Below the pieces are notes generated by a model, which did not search any database, had not been told where the DNA came from, and worked only from the letters and a program-made list of their open reading frames with translations. Made by a program: the position numbers and the translations under genes. This document shows, one piece after another, positions 59,324-64,000 of a stretch of DNA of 64,000 nucleotides (position 1 is its first letter; the number at the start of each line of letters is the position of its first letter). Source of the DNA: Yponomeuta sedellus (lineage: Eukaryota; Arthropoda; Insecta; Lepidoptera; Yponomeutidae); the NCBI GenBank assembly GCA_934045075.1, contig OW203740.1, positions 13,740,346 through 13,804,345 of the forward strand, given 5' to 3'.

Positions 59324-59545
59324 GCCATTTGAAAATACAGATAATTTCTGAGAGGATTGATTTTGAGAAAGAAACCACCTGGATATCCAAAATTGGCCAA
59401 TTTGTAAATCTGGTTGTCAAACCCCTGCTGAGGAATAACAGGAACTGATGATAACCATTGGGTTGATCTATAGGGATTGCAATAAACACACTGAGTAAAG
59501 CTAGCTAAACTATATTTACATAAAAACTATTAATTGAAAACAAAA

Positions 59546-60198
59546 TTAAATAGCGTAAGGATCTTCTTTATCAAAGACTTGGAACTTTGTGTAAGTGGGC
59601 TTTTCTGTGAAATCCTTTTTTCCTTGCTGCCAGCCTCTGGGGGGCGCTTTTGAGTAATCGAAAGTGGACTTGAGTTTTCCAAACAATTCAACTTCTTTCT
59701 CAATGTCTTCCCTGTAATGTTCTTTAGCGACTTTCTTCCCTGTGACTGGATCGGTTACATCGCCGAATGGGTATACTACTTCTTTTACTTCGTGGGTGAT
59801 GAGTTTGGTAAGCTTCTGGGGCAATGCTTGGATAAGCACAATATCGCCTGTCTGACATAGTTTTTCTGGGTCATGGCAGTAAAAGTATTCATCCTTTTTG
59901 AAGTACTGTAAAGTAAAATTAAACACAGACTCATTAGGAGAGGGCTATGTCCAGCATAGGACTAATATAGCCTGAAGAAGAAACACAGACTTATGCGTAG
60001 GTATGGTATTGGGGCAAGTAGAAGAATTAGAACAATTGAGTCTGTAATAATTATAAAAAGTGACCAACCAACCATGAGTAAATTTTCATCCAATTCTAAC
60101 CTCTTCACTTTGATTTTAGCAGCATTTTGTTTTACTGTCGGTACGCATTGGCCGAGCAGTAGAAACTTTCTCGCTGTATCCGCTAATGACTTCGCCAT
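59546..60198 (-). CDS. mRpS17: Mitochondrial ribosomal protein S17 (uS17m)
   Basis: Component of the small subunit of the mitochondrial ribosome. Two minus-strand exons, 60198-60073 and 59905-59546, join in phase 0 (ATG then GTTGGT donor; 'actttacag' acceptor) to give 161 residues, normal for the family. The start MAKSLADTARKFLLLGQCVP is followed by the S17 OB-fold segment (VKQNAAKIKVKRLELDENLL, YFKKDEYFYCHDPEKLCQTG, DIVLIQALPQKLTKLITHEV). The insect-type C-terminal extension has PFGDVTDPVTGKKV and ends DPYAI. The first Met fits the conserved start; an upstream in-frame Met at 60234 (MLPALWIIKVGI) would add 12 residues and is less likely. The 167-bp intron holds a 49-bp LINE insertion. It is tail to tail with FCP1, about 900 bp apart. 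Confidence 0.94.
59932..59980 (+). mobile_element. 49-bp LINE family G insertion with 11-bp duplication
   Basis: 'aaacacagact' flanks it at 59921-59931 and 59981-59991. The insert is only the last bases of the element: 'ggctatgtccagcatagga' to 'atagcctgaagaag'. It lies in the mRpS17 intron, about 25 nt upstream of the acceptor at 59906-59907. Confidence 0.9.
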
Positions 60199-60590
60199 TA
60201 TTCCGACCTTAATAATCCACAATGCAGGCAGCAAAATAATCCATTTCTTGATTTGAGTGATAGATGTGGACAGCCTAGCGCAAGTAGGAACTTTGAATTA
60301 TTTGTTCGCATTTAGCCCCGTTTTAATGGCGGACATATATTTGTCTCACTCTTTAATACTACTTACTCTTTCTTTGCTGTCAAACTGAAAAGTCTGAAAA
60401 CTCAACCTCAACAAATGTCATGGCGGAACGCGGCACATAATTCGAAAGTTTTTATAGTTTAAAATTTTTGTGTTTTAAGTTTTTTCAATATCTAGCTGTG
60501 TGTATCTTGTTGTACAGTGTTTAGTGATTTTCTTTTAATAATGGCACTGATCGGATGGTGTCGAACTTGTGCCATTTGTAAAATAAGATG
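60199..60590. other. Sequence between mRpS17 and the transposon
   Basis: It should contain the mRpS17 promoter on the minus strand, but I see no clear element. No gene was recognised. Confidence 0.35.
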
Positions 60591-61191
60591 CAGCCGGTCA
60601 AAGGGTACCAAAAGAAAGTTTATGGGTAAAGGATGATGGGCGTTTTGGTCCTTATGTCCAATCAAGATGAGTCATATGTCGTTGGATAGCTCTTTTCAAG
60701 TGAAAAAATAAATTCTATGAAGACGAATCCGTATGAATTGTCCATTTTGAAATATGCTCGTCGGAAAGTACCATTTTTTGCTCTAAATAGAAATTAGAAA
60801 AATTCATATCTCTGGTTTAACTCAACCGATGCTCATGATTTTTACGAAAATCACATCTATGCATACTCTGTCATAAATCATTAGAGCGAGACAGCGACAT
60901 TGCGCTCTCTCTCCCACTCACGGTCACGGGTAACGCTGGAATTCGGTTTTGACCCCTCTCGCGCTCCGGGACACGGCGCGGGTGCAGGTATGTTAGGGTG
61001 AGGAACGCTTGGCCGCTTGCGCAGGTAGTCAGTCGTTTGCTGATATTGTGTTAAGTGCTACGTTATTACGCTCCTCATTGTTCACATCGACTTTGACCTT
61101 GGCATCATTTTGGACTCTGTTACCCGTTTTATTTGTTGACCGTGGCTTTATATTGGACTTGGGTGCTTAACGATTGGATTGTTTCGTTGCA
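60591..61191 (+). other. 5' non-coding part of the ISL2EU-like element
   Basis: Non-coding lead to the transposase start, with CpG-rich 60890-61030 ('cccctctcgcgctccgggac'). The left inverted end was not located, so the boundary is a guess. Confidence 0.35.
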
Positions 61192-62700
61192 ATGGAACGT
61201 TACCGTTACTGTGTAATGTGCCGAAGAGGGCTATACCGAGGCAGATATCAAGTACGCGTTCTGTCGGAAGCCTTGACAAGAACACACGTGGAGCTAGTAA
61301 CATTTATACGAGAAAACGCTGCTCTGGAGGTTTGTACCTATTGCACTTTTTTTTTCCACTCGATCCTCACTGAACCTTCGATATAAAAGGAAACCAATTG
61401 AAATCATGTGCAACTGCATCCCAGATCTATTCTAGTAGTAAATGAGGTAACGAAGACGTAAAAGTGAAAACCGATTGATAAGTGATTCTGGTCGCTTAAA
61501 GAACATTCAAGTGATTCCTTTTTCACTTTTACGTCTTCCACGATGTATTTACCACCAAAACAAGGCCTACACAAAACCACAACCAATTACTGTGGTTGCG
61601 GTTTTGTGTGGTTGTGTGTATGCCTTGTTTTCGTACACACAACTACAGAAAACCGCAACCAGATCTCTGAGAAATCTGTGAATCTGTGGCATATATTTGA
61701 CGATTCGCACACCTTCTGACAGAAAAACAAATCCCTCCCACAAATGACCCCCAATGCGTTATTTTGTTAGGTATTTTTCGGAAACCAAAGTTGTTTTTCT
61801 TTTCCTTACATTTTCATATATCATTTTCAGGTCGTGTTTGACAACACCCGAAGAGTATGTTACCGATGCTGGCAAAGAGCCGAAAATGCGACTAGAGGTC
61901 ATGCAAACCCTCAACCCGAGCCGGAGCCGCAAGAACAAGCAGAACCGCAAGAACAACTACAACCGCAATTAGAAGAAATGCTTCATATTCCTGAATATAT
62001 GAGAGCACCTAATACCGCGACGCATTGTATCTTTCATGGCTGCGCTAATGAAACCCGCCATCGAATTCCAAATGTTGTTAAAATCCACGTATTTTCTCAA
62101 CATAAATTGTATATCCCCGACAGTGCCAGAGTATGTCACGATCACCTTAATGGGAATGATTGGGATGATTTGCCCCAACATTGCAACATTTCCCATGACT
62201 TTACGGCTGCCCATCAGGGATGTTTGTGACCTAATGCGAAATGCCTTAAACTCACCCAGATTACGTTTTAGCGACCGAGGCATGAATGAAGAAGAAATGC
62301 ACTTTTGGACTGGACGTACTAATGATGAATTTAATGCCATCTTAGAGCAAAATCCATTATTAAGAAATAGAAGTGCAGATCCCAGAACCACTTTGGGCAT
62401 TTTACTAACGAAACTACGCACAGGAGAACCCAACGCGAGACTTGCGACGTTGTTTAACATGTCTCGGAGAAAACTCGAACGCCAGTTGGCCATCGCACGA
62501 GAGTGTCTTAGCACTGACTACGTTGTGCGACACTTGGGAGTGGATCACATGAATAGAGAAGATATATTGGAGAGAAACTTGAGGATTCCAAAAGCACTGT
62601 ATGGAAATGAAGACAACAATAAAGCCATTATTATTTGCGATGGTACATATATTTATATATTGTCGCGAATCGTCGCGAATGCACGTCATGATACCGGATA
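61192..62700 (+). pseudogene. ISL2EU/PIF-Harbinger-like transposase, frameshifted and truncated
   Basis: Exon 1, 61192-61329 (MERYRYCVMCRRGLYRGRYQ...), splices at GTTTGT to exon 2 from 61831 ('tcattttcag'). The two exons supply CxxC pairs (YCVMC; RVCYRCW), suggesting a zinc-binding N-terminus, then a Gln/Pro/Glu linker. Around 62214 a 2-base loss or 1-base gain shifts the frame: TAAHQGCL stops, while RDVCDLMRNALNSPRLRF continues in another frame. The HTH (Tnp_4-type) follows: 'GILLTKLRTGEPNARLATLF' then NMSRRKLERQL. The DDE domain begins IICDGTYIYI and breaks off at about 62660, so the first catalytic Asp is present but the others are lost. The intron (61330-61830) holds hairpins at 61452-61538 and 61569-61607. 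Family assignment rests on the KLRTG and ICDGTYIY blocks. Confidence 0.8.
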
Positions 62701-62703
62701 ATC

Positions 62704-63284
62704 TGTGAGTAGTTTTGTTTTTCATAGTTTTTGACGTTGGGTAGGGAGAGAAGGTTGGAAAAAAGATGGCGGAAGAAGAGAGAGTGACGAGTGAAGGCGC
62801 GTGGAGAAAAGGATGGTGAATTAGAACAATTCGGGTGAGATCGTTTTATGTTATATTGAGATAAGGAAATGTAGAGGTCCAGAGAGAGAAGAGAATCTTT
62901 AGTTAAAGAGTTATGAGGGTAAAACTCGAACGGGCAAAGTATCGTCTCGTTCTGTGTTTGAGTTGTGGAGGTCGAGGCAGGCTATGAGGGGTGGTTTGGA
63001 GGCCTGTGGGGGGCCAAGAGCGGCACCCCCTTTGTTTATCGTGACTAATAGAAAAGAGAGAAATAAAGAGATATCGCGTTGGATGATGCGATTCATAAAG
63101 AGGATTATTGGCATTAGAAATGCCTCCACGACGCTTACAATAACCAGGCGTCTCGACTATTACAATTAATCATCTCCTTTATGTGTATTTTCAACTATAT
63201 CCCGTGTAACCCAAATCCTTTGTCGCCTATGTTTGTCCCTTCACACCTAGGCACAGTTCGGTTAGAGTTATTTAGCATTTATCG
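62704..63284 (+). mobile_element. Possible LTR of a retrotransposon
   Basis: The transposase homology ends and new sequence starts at 'tgtgagtagttttg'. At 63285 'tggcgacaaaatggtgg' resembles a tRNA primer-binding site of the TGGCGAC type found downstream of insect LTRs. The 5' LTR would then be about 580 bp and the minisatellite its leader. No second LTR, gag or pol is visible before the window ends. Confidence 0.3.
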
Positions 63285-63389
63285 TGGCGACAAAATGGTG
63301 GAGGAGCTGGGATACAGATACAACTGTTATAATTATAAATCATTCGGTGTATAGAGAGTGCAAGTAACATAAGATATTATGGTAGACGG

Positions 63390-63915
63390 TAGTCACTAGA
63401 AAGAAAACGACGTGACACTGATTCGAGAGGTGAGGCATACAGTGGTCACTAGAAAGAAAACGACGTGACACTGTTAAGCAGAGGTCAGGTGGACAGTGGT
63501 CACTAGAAAGAAAACGACGTGACACTGTTAAGCAGAGGTTAGGTGGACAGTGGTCACTAGAAAGAAAATGACGTGACACTGTTAAGGAGAGGTCAGGTGG
63601 ACAGTGATCACTAGAAAGAAAACGACGTGACACTGTTAAGCAGAGGTCAGGTGGACAGTGGTCACTAGAAAGAAAACGACGTGACACTGTTAAGCAGAGG
63701 TCAGGTGGACAGTGATCACTAGAAAGAAAACGACGTGACACTGTTTAGGACAGCTCAGAGGGATGGTGGTCACTAGAAATAAAACGCCGTGACACCATTT
63801 TAGAAGAGGTCTGGTGGGAAGTGGTTAGAGAGCGATGTGACACTAATACGAGTAAAACTAAGTAGGTACGCAGTGATCCCTAGAAAGAAAACGTAGTGAC
63901 TCCGTTTTGCGTGTA
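63390..63915. repeat. 54-bp minisatellite, about 10 units
   Basis: The unit core 'gtcactagaaagaaaacgac' then 'gtgacactg' recurs with steps of 53, 54, 54, 54, 54, 54, 54, 55 and about 52 bases. Central units are almost identical; the outer ones decay. As 54 is divisible by three, the minus strand stays open and reads 18-residue repeats (SRRFLSSDHCPPDLCLTV), probably by chance. Each unit has GTCAC/GTGAC in inverse orientation. Confidence 0.95.
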
Positions 63916-64000
63916 GGTCGCGACCTTAGAAATTATTTAGAAGCGCTAGGCACACGAGTATTTTTTAAAGAAACGCTTCGTATTTTGTAAGTCGTCACAG

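Noticed and set aside
61754..61972. Alternative frames over transposase exon 2
   Set aside because: The frame with the CxxC pair and splice acceptor at 61830 explains the sequence; the others are shadows.
63340..63741. 133-residue repeat protein on the minus strand
   Set aside because: It is the translation of a 54-bp minisatellite; no start context, no domain, and the outer units break.

Overview
This window is nuclear DNA from an insect, most probably a moth or butterfly (Lepidoptera). The signs are an AT-rich sequence, genes with many short exons and GT/AG introns, and a dense load of repeats of kinds I associate with Lepidoptera: tRNA-headed SINEs, LINE 3' ends carrying the 'gtccagcagtggact' tail, short Helitrons ending 'gggtcagctag', and small palindromic MITEs. 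I see no bacterial or viral gene organisation, no CRISPR array and no operon.

Three conserved host genes lie in the right third. On the minus strand, 49654 down to 39836, is the 5' half of a ceramide transfer protein gene (CERT): six exons giving the PH domain, the serine-repeat motif and the coiled-coil region. The FFAT/START half was not found. On the plus strand, 50413-58647, is a complete 12-exon gene for the RNA polymerase II CTD phosphatase FCP1. All exon junctions keep phase and give 710 residues with BRCT domain and C-terminal TFIIF-binding motif. On the minus strand, 60198-59546, is a complete two-exon gene for mitochondrial ribosomal protein S17. CERT and FCP1 are head to head across about 760 bp; FCP1 and mRpS17 are tail to tail. 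These are housekeeping functions (ceramide transport, CTD dephosphorylation, mitochondrial translation) with no evident pathway link.

The left two thirds (1 to about 39.8 kb) look like repeat-filled intergenic or deep intronic DNA. They hold a 5'-truncated LINE with reverse transcriptase motifs (6199-7503), a second LINE remnant (13055-14148), several nested fold-back MITEs, Helitrons, SINEs with target-site duplications, a tyrosine-recombinase (Crypton-like) remnant inside an inverted-repeat element (26253-26980) and tandem repeats. One possible host-gene start stands out: a minus-strand first exon (MKFKFFKKSIRQ, then GTAAGT) at 32389-32354, below a CpG-rich stretch with two E2F-type sites.

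The right end (60.6-64 kb) is transposon again: a frameshifted, truncated ISL2EU/Harbinger-like transposase gene cut just after its first catalytic Asp, then a possible LTR, then ten units of a 54-bp minisatellite.

The most informative observations are structural: partial exon duplications left as fossils in introns of both CERT and FCP1, retroelement insertions with clear target-site duplications sitting tens of bases from splice acceptors, and several nested transposons whose order of insertion can be read. I found no convincing new multi-gene system. Repeat family labels (A, B, C and so on) are mine and mark copies that match each other within this window.
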